Assembly: GCA_025458665.1 (NCBI GenBank)
Contig: JALOSG010000025.1
Coordinates: 1 to 22,528, forward strand
Direction: 5' to 3'
DNA length: 22,528 nucleotides
Origin: Serpentinimonas sp.
Lineage (GTDB): Bacteria > Pseudomonadota > Gammaproteobacteria > Burkholderiales > Burkholderiaceae_C
Shown here piece after piece: positions 7,907 to 15,600 of this stretch. How positions within the stretch are numbered: position 1 is the first letter of the stretch; each line of letters starts with the position of its first letter. The notes under the pieces were generated by a model. That model ran no database searches and was not told the DNA's origin. It saw only the letters and a list, made by a program, of their open reading frames with translations. Both the position numbers and the translations under genes were made by a program.

Positions 7907-8905
7907 TCAGCGCGGTGGCGGCAGCAGCGCTGGTTCTGTGGCAGCGTAGGGGTAGGGGTGCGTGGCGCGCCAGTGGCGGGCAATGTCTATGCGGCGCGCC
8001 ACCCACACGTGCTCGTGGGCCGCGATATGGTCCAGAAAACGCTGCAGCGCTGCCATGCGCCCCGGCCGGCCCAGCAGGCGGCAGTGCATGCCGATGCTCA
8101 TCATCTTGGGCGCGTTCAGGCCGTTCGGGTCGCCTTCGGCGTAGAGGGCATCGAAGCTGTCCCGCAGGTACTGGAAGAAGGGGTCGGCGTGCGAAAAACC
8201 CTGCGGCAGGGAGAAGCGCATGTCGTTGCAGTCCAGCGTGTAGGGCACGATGAGCTGGGGCACCACGCGGCCGTCGGAGGTGGCCACTTTCATCCAGAAG
8301 GGCAGGTCGTCGCCGTAATAGTCGCTGTCGTACTCGAAGCCGCCGAAGTCGGCCACCAGACGGCGGGTGTTGGGGCTGTCGCGGCCGGTGTACCAGCCGG
8401 CGCCGTGCAAGGCGCGGCCATGGTCTCCGGTGGCCTCGGCCAGTATGGCCATGGCCTGCGCCATGTGCTCGCGCTCCACCTGCTCTTCCAGGTTCTGGTA
8501 GTGGATCCATTTCAGCCCGTGGCAGGCCACCTCGTGGCCCAGTTCCACGAAGGCAGCCGTCACTTCAGGGCTGCGCTGCAACGCGGTGGACACGCCGAAC
8601 ACAGTAAGCGGCAGGCCGCGCTGCTCGAACTCCCGCAGGATGCGCCACACACCCTGGCGCGCGCCGTATTCGTAGATGCCTTCCATGCTGATGTGCCGTG
8701 CCGGGAATGCGGCGGGGTTGAACATTTCCGACAGGAAGGTCTCGGAGGCGGCGTCGCCGTGCAGCACGCAGTTCTCTCCGCCTTCTTCGTAGTTCAGCAC
8801 GAACTGCACGGCAATGCGGGCGCCGCCGGGCCAGCGTGCGTGCGGCACCTGCGGGCCGTAGCCGCGCAGGTCACGGGGGTAGGGGGCGGTGGTGTCGTAA
8901 ATCAT
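7907..8905 (-). CDS. puuE: Allantoinase PuuE (polysaccharide deacetylase-like)
   Basis: This 332-residue protein belongs to the metal-independent PuuE allantoinase family, which hydrolyses (S)-allantoin to allantoate in the cytoplasm and is related to polysaccharide deacetylases. Diagnostic blocks are YPRDLRGYG near the N-terminus, VLNYEEGGENCVLHGD (36-51), YEYGARQGVWR (78-88), GHEVACHGLKW (123-133), and IGMHCRLLGRPGR (271-283). The length fits the family. The ATG overlaps the gntR stop by 4 nt (ATGA on the minus strand, 8902-8905), indicating translational coupling. It supplies the step between the two activities fused in the next gene of the operon. The identity is well supported by context and motifs. 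Confidence 0.95.
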   Translation of the reverse strand: MIYDTTAPYPRDLRGYGPQVPHARWPGGARIAVQFVLNYEEGGENCVLHGDAASETFLSEMFNPAAFPARHISMEGIYEYGARQGVWRILREFEQRGLPLTVFGVSTALQRSPEVTAAFVELGHEVACHGLKWIHYQNLEEQVEREHMAQAMAILAEATGDHGRALHGAGWYTGRDSPNTRRLVADFGGFEYDSDYYGDDLPFWMKVATSDGRVVPQLIVPYTLDCNDMRFSLPQGFSHADPFFQYLRDSFDALYAEGDPNGLNAPKMMSIGMHCRLLGRPGRMAALQRFLDHIAAHEHVWVARRIDIARHWRATHPYPYAATEPALLPPPR

Positions 8906-9567
8906 GACAGGGCCATGGCAATGTCGTTGGTGGGGACCTTGCGGTCGAAGGTGAGCTGGGCTACCACGTGGCTCAGGTGCTCGTCCATGAGCTGCACAGC
9001 CAGCGCCTCGTCGCGCGCGGCCAGGGCCTTCACGATGGCCACGTGCTCCTCGTTGGAGTGTTCGGCGGCGTGGCTGGTCTGGTACATCAGCGTGATGAGG
9101 GCGCAGCGGGAAATGAGCTCATCGAGCATGTCGGCCAGCACCTCGTTGCCCATGAGCTGCGCCATGCGCACATGGAAATCACCCAGCAGTTCGGTGCGGC
9201 CCGCCACGTCCTGGCTGGCCACGGCGCGGCGCTCCTCGGCCACGTGCGCGTTCAGTGCCTTGATTTGCGCGGGCTTGACCTGGCGCACAAACTGGCGCGT
9301 CATTTCCAGCTCCAGCATGCGGCGCACCTCGAACACCTGGCGGGCTTCGTCGGCCGAGGGCGTGGCTACAAAAGCGCCGCGTGCGGGCTCCAGCCGGATG
9401 AGGCGGTTCTGCGACATCTGGAACAGTGCCTGGCGCACCAGCGTGCGCGAGACACCGAAGTGGTCGGCCAGTTTCTGCTCGGCCAGCTTGGTACCCGGAT
9501 GCAGCCGGTGCTCCACGATGGCCCGGGTGAGCGACTCCACAATCTGGCGGGTGCTGGAAGATTCCAT
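8902..9567 (-). CDS. GntR-family (FCD subfamily) transcriptional regulator of urate genes
   Basis: This 221-residue protein has an N-terminal winged helix-turn-helix: GTKLAEQKLADHFGVSRTLV (about 25-44), followed by RLEPARGAFVATP. The C-terminal all-helical FCD ligand domain has likely metal ligands D130, H132 (GDFH), H175 (NEEH) and H197 (DEHL). Position strongly suggests that it controls the divergent puuE and uraH transcription units and its own expression, probably as a repressor released by a pathway intermediate. That role is inferred. The ATG is 87 bp from the uraH start, and the gap between them holds three palindromes. It is the first gene of the leftward operon and overlaps puuE by 4 nt. 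Confidence 0.9.
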   Translation of the reverse strand: MESSSTRQIVESLTRAIVEHRLHPGTKLAEQKLADHFGVSRTLVRQALFQMSQNRLIRLEPARGAFVATPSADEARQVFEVRRMLELEMTRQFVRQVKPAQIKALNAHVAEERRAVASQDVAGRTELLGDFHVRMAQLMGNEVLADMLDELISRCALITLMYQTSHAAEHSNEEHVAIVKALAARDEALAVQLMDEHLSHVVAQLTFDRKVPTNDIAMALS

Positions 9568-9654
9568 GGCGGGATATTACCCGAAGCGCCGCAAAACTGT
9601 ATACACTTTTGGTCGACCAAGACCGGGTGAATTCACCCCAACAGGAGAAGCGCC
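9568..9654. promoter_or_regulatory. Divergent promoter/operator region between gntR and uraH
   Basis: Within 87 bp there are three perfect inverted repeats: TGTATACA (9598-9605), TTGGTCGACCAA (9609-9620) and GGGTGAATTCACCC (9625-9638). The first two resemble operators of FCD-type GntR regulators, which often bind short palindromes with TGGT/ACCA or GTATAC cores. TATACA at 9600-9605 could serve as a -10 for uraH with a weak TTACCC -35 at 9577-9582. That would place the start site inside the second palindrome. TAATAT on the minus strand (9579-9574) is a possible -10 for gntR. The palindromes are seen directly; the promoter assignments are weak inference. Confidence 0.65.
9643..9648 (+). promoter_or_regulatory. 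Ribosome binding site of uraH
   Basis: AGGAGA ends 6 nt before ATG 9655 and fixes the uraH start. It is one of the clearest Shine-Dalgarno sites in the window, consistent with uraH being the first gene of the rightward unit. Confidence 0.75.
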
Positions 9655-10029
9655 ATGGGGCTGAGTACCCACGTTCTGGACACCATGCACGGCTGCCCCG
9701 CGGCCGGCATGCGGGTGTCGCTATACACCACCGTGCCTGCCACCGAACCCGGCCAGACGCCCACCGCCACGCTGGTGAAAACCTTCAGCCTGAACGCCGA
9801 TGGCCGCAACCCCGATGGCCCGCTGTACGACAACGCCAGCCTGCGCACCGGCACCTACCGCCTGGTGTTTGACGTGAAGGGCTACTTCGCCGCACGCGGC
9901 GTGGCGCTGCCCGAGCCCAGCTTCCTCGATCAGGTGGCGCTGGACTTTGGCGTGGCCGATGCCAGCGCCCACTACCACGTGCCCCTGCTGGTGAGCCCTT
10001 GGAGTTACTCCACCTACCGTGGCAGCTGA
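9655..10029 (+). CDS. uraH: 5-hydroxyisourate hydrolase (transthyretin-like)
   Basis: This 124-residue protein hydrolyses 5-hydroxyisourate, the product of urate oxidation, to OHCU. It starts GLSTHVLDT with the active-site H6, has R51 in NADGRNPDGPL, and ends with YHVPLLVSPWSYSTYRGS. That ending contains H108 and the C-terminal YRGS tetrapeptide that distinguishes these enzymes from true transthyretins. Length and both termini match the family exactly, and it has no periplasmic signal. It is first in the uraH-xdhC-puuD unit. xdhC overlaps its end by 11 nt. Confidence 0.96.
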   Translation: MGLSTHVLDTMHGCPAAGMRVSLYTTVPATEPGQTPTATLVKTFSLNADGRNPDGPLYDNASLRTGTYRLVFDVKGYFAARGVALPEPSFLDQVALDFGVADASAHYHVPLLVSPWSYSTYRGS

Positions 10030-10891
10030 CTTGACCCCGCTGGAAGAACTGCTGGGCAGGTTGAGCCCGCCTGCCTCAGCACCCGCCTGCGTGCTGCTGA
10101 GCGTGCACGCCACCGAAGGCTCGGTGCCGCGCAATGCGGGCGCCTGGATGGCTGTGTGGGCCGATGGCAGCCTGACTGGCACTGTAGGCGGGGGGCAGCT
10201 GGAGTTCGAGGGAACGGCCTGGGCGCGTGGCTGGCTGGCCGAGCCCACCCGCCCGCCCGAGGTGCGCCGCTTCCCGCTCGGGCCCAGCCTGGGGCAGTGC
10301 TGCGGCGGCGTGGTGGTCCTGCGCGCCGAAGCGGTGCAGGTGGCCGGTCCGCAAGACACCGAAGCTCTGGCCCGGCGGCTCAGTGCCCACCACCTGCCGG
10401 TGGCCCTGTTCGGTGGCGGCCATGTGGGCCGTGCGCTGGCCCGGGCCCTGGCGCCGCTGCCGTTTGCGCTGCGCTGGATAGACAGCCGGGATGAAGTCTT
10501 TCCGCCCGAACTGCCCGCGCGTGTGCACACCGAACATTCCGACCCCGTACACGCTGCCGTACCGCACCTGCCGCCCGGCAGCCACGTGCTGGTCATGAGC
10601 TTCAGCCACGCCGAAGACCTCGACATCATCGACGCCTGCCTGCAGCGGCAGGCCCGCCACCAGGACCTGCCCTTCGTGGGCCTGATAGGCAGCCGCACCA
10701 AGTGGGCCAGCTTTCGCCAGCGCCTGCTGGCCCGCGGCCACACCGAGGAGGCGCTGCAAGGCATCACGTCGCCCATCGGGTTGCCGGGGATTGTTGGCAA
10801 GGAACCCGAAGTGATTGCCGCCAGCGTGGCGGCCCAGCTTTTGCTTGCCACCCAGACGCTGCGGCAGGCAGGCACCGCAAACCCCATCTAA
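10019..10891 (+). CDS. xdhC: Xanthine dehydrogenase accessory protein XdhC
   Basis: XdhC binds molybdenum cofactor, promotes its sulfuration and inserts it into xanthine dehydrogenase. The 290-residue sequence shows the N-terminal XdhC block (VLLSVHATEGSVPRNAGAWM, about 25-44), TGTVGGGQLEFE, and the signature LGPSLGQCCGGVVV (87-100) with adjacent cysteines. A Rossmann segment VALFGGGHVGRAL (128-140) and a C-terminal block VGLIGSRTKWASFRQRL follow. The start GTG 10019 overlaps uraH by 11 nt; TTG 10031 is an alternative. The catalytic xdhA and xdhB genes are not in this window, so the chaperone is separated from its client while lying inside a urate operon. Confidence 0.93.
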   Translation: MAADLTPLEELLGRLSPPASAPACVLLSVHATEGSVPRNAGAWMAVWADGSLTGTVGGGQLEFEGTAWARGWLAEPTRPPEVRRFPLGPSLGQCCGGVVVLRAEAVQVAGPQDTEALARRLSAHHLPVALFGGGHVGRALARALAPLPFALRWIDSRDEVFPPELPARVHTEHSDPVHAAVPHLPPGSHVLVMSFSHAEDLDIIDACLQRQARHQDLPFVGLIGSRTKWASFRQRLLARGHTEEALQGITSPIGLPGIVGKEPEVIAASVAAQLLLATQTLRQAGTANPI

Positions 10892-10905
10892 ACCAGGCAT
10901 TCAAC

Positions 10906-12102
10906 ATGGAAACCTATCTGCTGGACTGGGCCAATCTCTTGTTGCGCTGGCTGCACGTGATTGTGGCCATCGCCTGGATCGGCTCGTCGTTCTACTTTGT
11001 CTTTCTGGACAGCAGCCTGACCACGCCCGAAGACGAGAAGCTGCGCGCCGAAGGCGCCACCGGAGAAATCTGGGCGGTGCACGGCGGCGGCTTCTACCAC
11101 CCGGTGAAGTACGCGGTGTCTCCGCCCAAAATGCCCGGGCACCTGCACTGGTTCTATTGGGAAAGTTATTCCACCTGGCTCAGCGGCTTTGCGCTCTTCC
11201 TGGTGTCCTACCTCTGGAGCCCTAGCGTCTACCTCATCGACCCCAACGTCATGGCTTGGAGCCCCCCCGCGGCCATTGCGGCAGCGCTGGCGTTCCTGGT
11301 GGTGTTCTGGTTGCTGTACGACGCCATTTGCCGCGCGTTCGGCACTGGCCCCGGTGCCGATGCCAAGGTGGGGGCGCTGGTGGCCGTGCTGGTGTGTGTG
11401 GGCGCCTGGCTGGCTTGCCAGCTGTTTGCAGGCCGCGCCGCCTTCCTGCTCATGGGCGCCATGCTGGCTACTGCCATGAGTGCCAACGTGTTCTTCTGGA
11501 TCATTCCGGGCCAGCGCAAGGTGGTGGCCGCGCTGAAAGCGGGCCAGCCGGTAGACCCGGTGCATGGCCAGCGGGCCAAGCAGCGCAGCGTGCACAACAC
11601 CTACTTCACGCTGCCGGTGCTGTTTGCCATGCTGAGCAACCACTACAGCTTCACCTACAACCACCCGCAGAACTGGCTGGTGCTCATTCTCATGATGCTG
11701 GCAGGTGCGGCCATACGGCAGTTCTTTGTCATGCGGCATGGCTACAAACTGGGCCGCAACCCGCACCCCTGGCCCTACGCCGCCGTGGGTGTGCTGCTGC
11801 TGCTGGGGCTCATCGTGTGGATGAAGCCTGCGCCAGTGCCCGTGGTGGCCGTACCCGCCAGCGTGAGCTATGCGCAGGTGAGCGCCATCATGGAGCAACG
11901 CTGCGTCATGTGCCACGGCGCGGCCCTGCAGTCGAAAAACGTGCGCGTGGATTCCCCCGAGGCCATGCGCCAGCACGCCCAGACCATCTACCAGCAGGTG
12001 GTGGTGACGCGCCAGATGCCCATGAACAACGCCACCGGCATCACCGAGGAAGAGCGCGCGCTGGTGGCGCAGTGGTTCAAGAGTGGTGCACCTGTAGAGT
12101 GA
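10906..12102 (+). CDS. puuD: Membrane urate hydroxylase with C-terminal cytochrome c (PuuD)
   Basis: This 398-residue inner-membrane protein belongs to the PuuD family, which oxidises urate to 5-hydroxyisourate and passes electrons to a fused cytochrome c instead of making peroxide. The N-terminal integral domain shows hydrophobic helices at about 8-34, 90-111, 122-145, 155-178, 180-201, 232-248, 257-276 and 290-306, with the family block WIGSSFYFVFLDSSL (24-38). The C-terminal domain has one haem c site, C333-VM-C336-H337, with a candidate Met ligand at 371 or 373. I chose ATG 10906, 14 nt after xdhC, because it begins the first helix; the reading frame is open further upstream inside xdhC without family similarity. 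It supplies the first reaction completed by UraH and UraD. Confidence 0.94.
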   Translation: METYLLDWANLLLRWLHVIVAIAWIGSSFYFVFLDSSLTTPEDEKLRAEGATGEIWAVHGGGFYHPVKYAVSPPKMPGHLHWFYWESYSTWLSGFALFLVSYLWSPSVYLIDPNVMAWSPPAAIAAALAFLVVFWLLYDAICRAFGTGPGADAKVGALVAVLVCVGAWLACQLFAGRAAFLLMGAMLATAMSANVFFWIIPGQRKVVAALKAGQPVDPVHGQRAKQRSVHNTYFTLPVLFAMLSNHYSFTYNHPQNWLVLILMMLAGAAIRQFFVMRHGYKLGRNPHPWPYAAVGVLLLLGLIVWMKPAPVPVVAVPASVSYAQVSAIMEQRCVMCHGAALQSKNVRVDSPEAMRQHAQTIYQQVVVTRQMPMNNATGITEEERALVAQWFKSGAPVE

Positions 12103-12119
12103 GCGGCTGCGGGGCGGTC

Positions 12120-13796
12120 TCAGGTGGCCAGTTTGGTGCCTGACACGTCCTTGGGCGCTGCAACGTCCATGACGCGCAGGCTCACACCGCCCGCCTGGCG
12201 CGCGTTCTTGTCGCCAATCGTGGCGCGCCCGGCAAAGCCGGCGTAGCGTGCGCGCAAGTCCTTGAGTTGCGCCGCCAGTTCCTCGGCGTTGTTTATGCGT
12301 TCCTCGTAACGCTTCAATACGCCCCAGGCGGCCTCCAGCGGCTTGGCGTTCTGCGTGACTTCGCCCAGCTTGGTGAGTTGCACCACCGCGGCTTGCGGCT
12401 TGCCCTCCAGGCTCAGGCGCATGGCTTCCTCCACCCGGTGCAACACCTCCTGCTGGGCTTGCGCAATGATGTCGGCAAAGGCCGGGAAGGCCCCGGCTGC
12501 GCGCGCCAGCAAATCGGTCAGGGCCCGCGAGTTGCAGAAGCGCATGCCCACGTTGCGCACGCACTGGTCCACCTCGTCAATCTGTATGGCTTGCGCAGCC
12601 AGGCGGCTCACCAGCATGAGGAGGTTGCAGGCGGCCTCGAAATCGAAGCTGTCCTCCCGCACCTGCCCCATGAGTTGGCGCACCAACTCCAGCGCCCGCG
12701 CCGTCTGGTGGTTCTTGAGTTGCTGCAGGGTGTCCACCACCACAGCCAGCCGCTGCAGGCGTTCCGAGTCGGGAAAGCGCTCCACGAAGTCATTGATGTC
12801 CTCGCTGCAGCGCTGCAGGCCCTTGGTGTCTCCACCATCGAAGCGCATGGTGGCCAGCAGCACCAGCGTCTGCGCATCGAACATCTTGGAATCCAGGCCC
12901 AGCCGGACGGAGCGTTCCAGCAGCTCCTGTGCGGTCTCGGTGTCGCCACAGTAGTGCGCCAGCATGCCGTGGCGCTGCAGCCGGCTGATAGACGAAGGCG
13001 TCATGGTGGTGGCTGTGCGGTAAGCCTCCAGGGCGGCGGTGAAGTCGCCGCTTTCCACGTGGGCACGCCCCATCACGTCGTAGGCATCGGCATAGCCGGG
13101 CTCGTCGCTGATGAGGCCCTCCAGCGTGTGCACCGCCTTCTGCACCTGCCCCGCTTCCACCTGCGCACGCGCCACCCCCAGGCGCGCCCACGGCAGCGTC
13201 TTGGCTTCAATGACGGCGTGGTAGAGCTTCTGCGCGTGCTCGTACTGCTCCAGCCGCAGCAGCAACTCTGCCCCCACGCGGGCCGCGTAGAGCCAGTAGT
13301 CGCCGCGCTGCGCAAAGCGCTCCAGGCACAGCTTGGCGCCGAGCGCAAAGTCCTTGGCCTCCACGGCCTCGAAAATGGCCTTCAGGGACAGCTTGCGCTG
13401 CCTCGCCTGGATGATGCGGTCTTCCAGCCGGGCTTGTGTGTACGGGCGCAGCAGGTAGGAGTCGAGCGCGGACTCGGCCGCCTCGGCCACGGTGGCGTAG
13501 GTGGCCTCGGCGGTGATCATGATGAACACGGTGGAAAACGGCAGCAGACCGCAGCGGCGCAGGTCGTCCAGCAGTTCCTGGCCGGTGGCTACATCGGTGG
13601 CAAAGTGCTGTTCGCATACCACCAGATCGAAGGTCTTGAATTCCAGCTGACGGCGTGCATCGGACACCCGCGGAGATTGCAGCACGCTGCGAAAGCCCAG
13701 GTCCCGCAGCTGCGAAACCAGTACCGACCTGGACAGCACATTGCCGTCCACCACCAGTGCGGTGGCATCGCGCAGATCGTAGGGGTTCAGTCGCAT
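12120..13796 (-). CDS. Degenerate response-regulator receiver domain with TPR repeats
   Basis: This 558-residue protein has an N-terminal CheY-like domain (about 10-130) followed by a long helical region. That region has TPR-like pairs around 165-310 (for example DAYDVMGRAHVESGDFTAALEAYRTAT) and further helices to about 520. Receiver landmarks are VVDGN (D17), MITAE (T95) and LLRPYT. The residue aligning with the phosphorylated Asp is E62 (FDLVVCEQH), and the usual Lys before the conserved Pro is R117. Phosphorylation by the standard route therefore looks lost. It is probably a protein-protein scaffold in a signalling pathway; the partner is unknown. I chose ATG 13796, preceded by GAGG. A TTG at 13844 would add 16 residues not typical of the fold. 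It converges with puuD across 17 bp. Confidence 0.82.
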   Translation of the reverse strand: MRLNPYDLRDATALVVDGNVLSRSVLVSQLRDLGFRSVLQSPRVSDARRQLEFKTFDLVVCEQHFATDVATGQELLDDLRRCGLLPFSTVFIMITAEATYATVAEAAESALDSYLLRPYTQARLEDRIIQARQRKLSLKAIFEAVEAKDFALGAKLCLERFAQRGDYWLYAARVGAELLLRLEQYEHAQKLYHAVIEAKTLPWARLGVARAQVEAGQVQKAVHTLEGLISDEPGYADAYDVMGRAHVESGDFTAALEAYRTATTMTPSSISRLQRHGMLAHYCGDTETAQELLERSVRLGLDSKMFDAQTLVLLATMRFDGGDTKGLQRCSEDINDFVERFPDSERLQRLAVVVDTLQQLKNHQTARALELVRQLMGQVREDSFDFEAACNLLMLVSRLAAQAIQIDEVDQCVRNVGMRFCNSRALTDLLARAAGAFPAFADIIAQAQQEVLHRVEEAMRLSLEGKPQAAVVQLTKLGEVTQNAKPLEAAWGVLKRYEERINNAEELAAQLKDLRARYAGFAGRATIGDKNARQAGGVSLRVMDVAAPKDVSGTKLAT

Positions 13797-13883
13797 GGGC
13801 CTCGCTTTGGGGCCGACTGTAAGCGCTTTTTTTCCCTTTCCCAACCCCGCCGGTGTGAGCGGCGACGAGTTTGCAGGTGGTGT

Positions 13884-15584
13884 TTACGCAGGCAGGTAGC
13901 GCTGCGCCATCTGTTCGAAAGCGCCCAGTTGCGGGTCTTGCCCGTGCTCTTCGGCCAGTAGCGCGGCCACGGTGGGTGCCATGGCCAGTGCCTGCCTGGC
14001 ATCGAGGAACAGGGCCCGCCAGCGCCGCGCCAGCACGTCTTCCACGGTGCAGGCGTATTCGCGCCGCACGGCAAAACGCACCATGGCTTCGGTCAGCCCC
14101 AGCCCGATACCGCTTTGGGCGCCCGGCAGCGCCAGCACAGCGTCCTGTTCGCTCCCGTACAGGTGCAGGCCTGGCGCGGCGTGTAACCCTGGCTGTGCGC
14201 CCTGGCTTCCTGAGCGCGTACCCGCGCCCGGGCCTGAAACCGGAGCACCCACCAGCTGGTGGCATTCGGTGGTGCCTGTACCCCGTTCTGGCAGCAAACC
14301 AGCGGCAAAGCAGGTACGCAGCACGTCCTCGGCCATGGCGCGGTAGGTGGTCCACTTGCCGCCGGTCACGGTGAGCAGGCCGTTCGGGTCGGTCACGATG
14401 GTGTGTTCGCGGGACAGCCCGCGGGTATGTCCGGCTTGTCCGGCCTGACCGGCTTCCCCGGCTGGCGCAGACGGCGCCGACACCAGCGGGCGCAATCCCA
14501 CCCACATGCTCTGAATGTCGGTTCGTTGCACCGGCCGGCTGAGCACGCGGCTGGCTTCCTGCAGGATGAAATCGAGTTCGGCCTCGAACGGCTCGGGCTC
14601 CCGGGGCGCGTCGGGGCGCGGTGTGTCTGTGGTGCCCAGAATGAGAGAGCCCAGCCAGGGCACGGCAAACAGCACCCGCCCATCTTGCGTTTTAGGCACC
14701 AGCAGGGCGTGGTTGCCGGGGAGGAAGCTACGGTCCACCACCACATGCACCCCCTGGCTGGGGGTGACCATGGAGGCATGCGAAGTTGCAGGGGCGTGCT
14801 GCTGGCCGTGCGCGGTCTGGCTGGCCTGGTTGCGCAGCTTGTCCACCCACACGCCGGTGGCGTTCACCACAGCGCGGGCGCGCACCTGCAGCGTGGCGGC
14901 TGTGGGCGGTACGGTGCTGCCCGGCTCAGTGGGTGCCAGCTTGTCGCGCACGGTGAGCACAAAGCGCGCGCCGTCGGCTTGTTCTCCCTGCGCCAGAGGC
15001 TGCAGTGCCTCCACGCTCATGTAGTTCAGGGGCAGGCCGCCGGCAGCTTCCACGCTGCGCGCCAGGGCCAGCGCCAGGCGGGCATCGTCAAACTGGCCGT
15101 CCCAGTATTTCACGCCGCCTTGCAGGCCCTGCGCGTTCACGCCGGGCAGGGCGGCCAGGGTGGCATCGCGGCCCAGCCATTCGGTGTGGTGCAGGCCAGC
15201 GCGGCCAGCCAGCAGGTCATAGAGCTTCAGGCCAACGCCATAAAAGGGCGTCTGCCACCAGCGGTAGGAGGGCATGACAAAGGGCAGCGGCTGCGCCAGA
15301 TGCGGCGCGAGTTTGAGCACGGTGGCGCGCTCGGCCAAGGCCTCTCGCACCAGCGATACATTGCCCTGCGCCAGATAGCGCACACCACCGTGCAGCAGCT
15401 TGGTGGATCGCGATGACGTGCCGCTGGCAAAGTCGTGCGAATCGAACAACACCACGGAGTAGCCGCGCAGAGCGGCGTCCAGCGCCACACCCAGCCCGGT
15501 GGCGCCACCGCCCACCACGGCGAGGTCGTAGGGCTCGGGGTGGGCCACGGCGGTCTGGAGAGCCTGAATGAGTGAAGAGCGCAT
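13884..15584 (-). CDS. glpD: Aerobic glycerol-3-phosphate dehydrogenase, FAD-dependent
   Basis: GlpD oxidises glycerol 3-phosphate to dihydroxyacetone phosphate and feeds electrons to ubiquinone at the inner membrane. The 566-residue protein shows the FAD dinucleotide-binding site YDLAVVGGGATGLGVALDA (19-37), the family block SGTSSRSTKLLHGGVRYL (54-71), WVGLRPLVSAP (361-371) and LTVTGGKWTTYRAMAED (404-420). The helical C-terminal domain runs from about 430. It is a little longer than E. coli GlpD. Two low-complexity stretches explain part of this: AGEAGQAGQAG at 375-385 and a Gly/Ala/Ser-rich linker at about 448-470. ATG 15584 has no obvious Shine-Dalgarno. It is divergent from glpR-glpK, with phased repeats in between. 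Confidence 0.94.
   Translation of the reverse strand: MRSSLIQALQTAVAHPEPYDLAVVGGGATGLGVALDAALRGYSVVLFDSHDFASGTSSRSTKLLHGGVRYLAQGNVSLVREALAERATVLKLAPHLAQPLPFVMPSYRWWQTPFYGVGLKLYDLLAGRAGLHHTEWLGRDATLAALPGVNAQGLQGGVKYWDGQFDDARLALALARSVEAAGGLPLNYMSVEALQPLAQGEQADGARFVLTVRDKLAPTEPGSTVPPTAATLQVRARAVVNATGVWVDKLRNQASQTAHGQQHAPATSHASMVTPSQGVHVVVDRSFLPGNHALLVPKTQDGRVLFAVPWLGSLILGTTDTPRPDAPREPEPFEAELDFILQEASRVLSRPVQRTDIQSMWVGLRPLVSAPSAPAGEAGQAGQAGHTRGLSREHTIVTDPNGLLTVTGGKWTTYRAMAEDVLRTCFAAGLLPERGTGTTECHQLVGAPVSGPGAGTRSGSQGAQPGLHAAPGLHLYGSEQDAVLALPGAQSGIGLGLTEAMVRFAVRREYACTVEDVLARRWRALFLDARQALAMAPTVAALLAEEHGQDPQLGAFEQMAQRYLPA
14430..14464. repeat. Short 9-bp tandem repeat inside glpD
   Basis: Imperfect 9-bp units beginning CCGGCTT or CCGGCCT (CCGGCTTGT, CCGGCCTGA, CCGGCTTCC, then CCGGCTGG) are arranged head to tail. 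On the glpD strand they encode the Ala-Gly-rich run at residues 375-385. As the unit is a multiple of three, copy-number change would keep the frame. Confidence 0.6.
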
Positions 15585-15600
15585 AGGGTTGGTGTTTTGC

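Noticed and set aside
6040..8253. A 737-codon plus-strand open frame opposite uraD-allC and puuE
   Set aside because: It lies opposite well-supported coding sequence; its composition is His/Gly/Ala-rich, without domains or a plausible ribosome binding site.
10888..12564. A 558-codon minus-strand open frame opposite puuD
   Set aside because: It overlaps both puuD and the receiver-TPR gene. puuD has a haem c motif and membrane helices on the plus strand, so this frame is a compositional shadow.
13816..13836. AAGCGCTT followed by a run of T on the plus strand, resembling a terminator
   Set aside because: No plus-strand gene ends nearby; both flanking genes are on the minus strand, where the run is A, so it cannot end either of them.
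12267..13961. A 564-codon plus-strand open frame opposite the receiver-TPR gene
   Set aside because: The minus-strand frame carries a recognisable CheY-like fold and TPR helices; the plus-strand product is His/Gln/Leu-rich with no domains.
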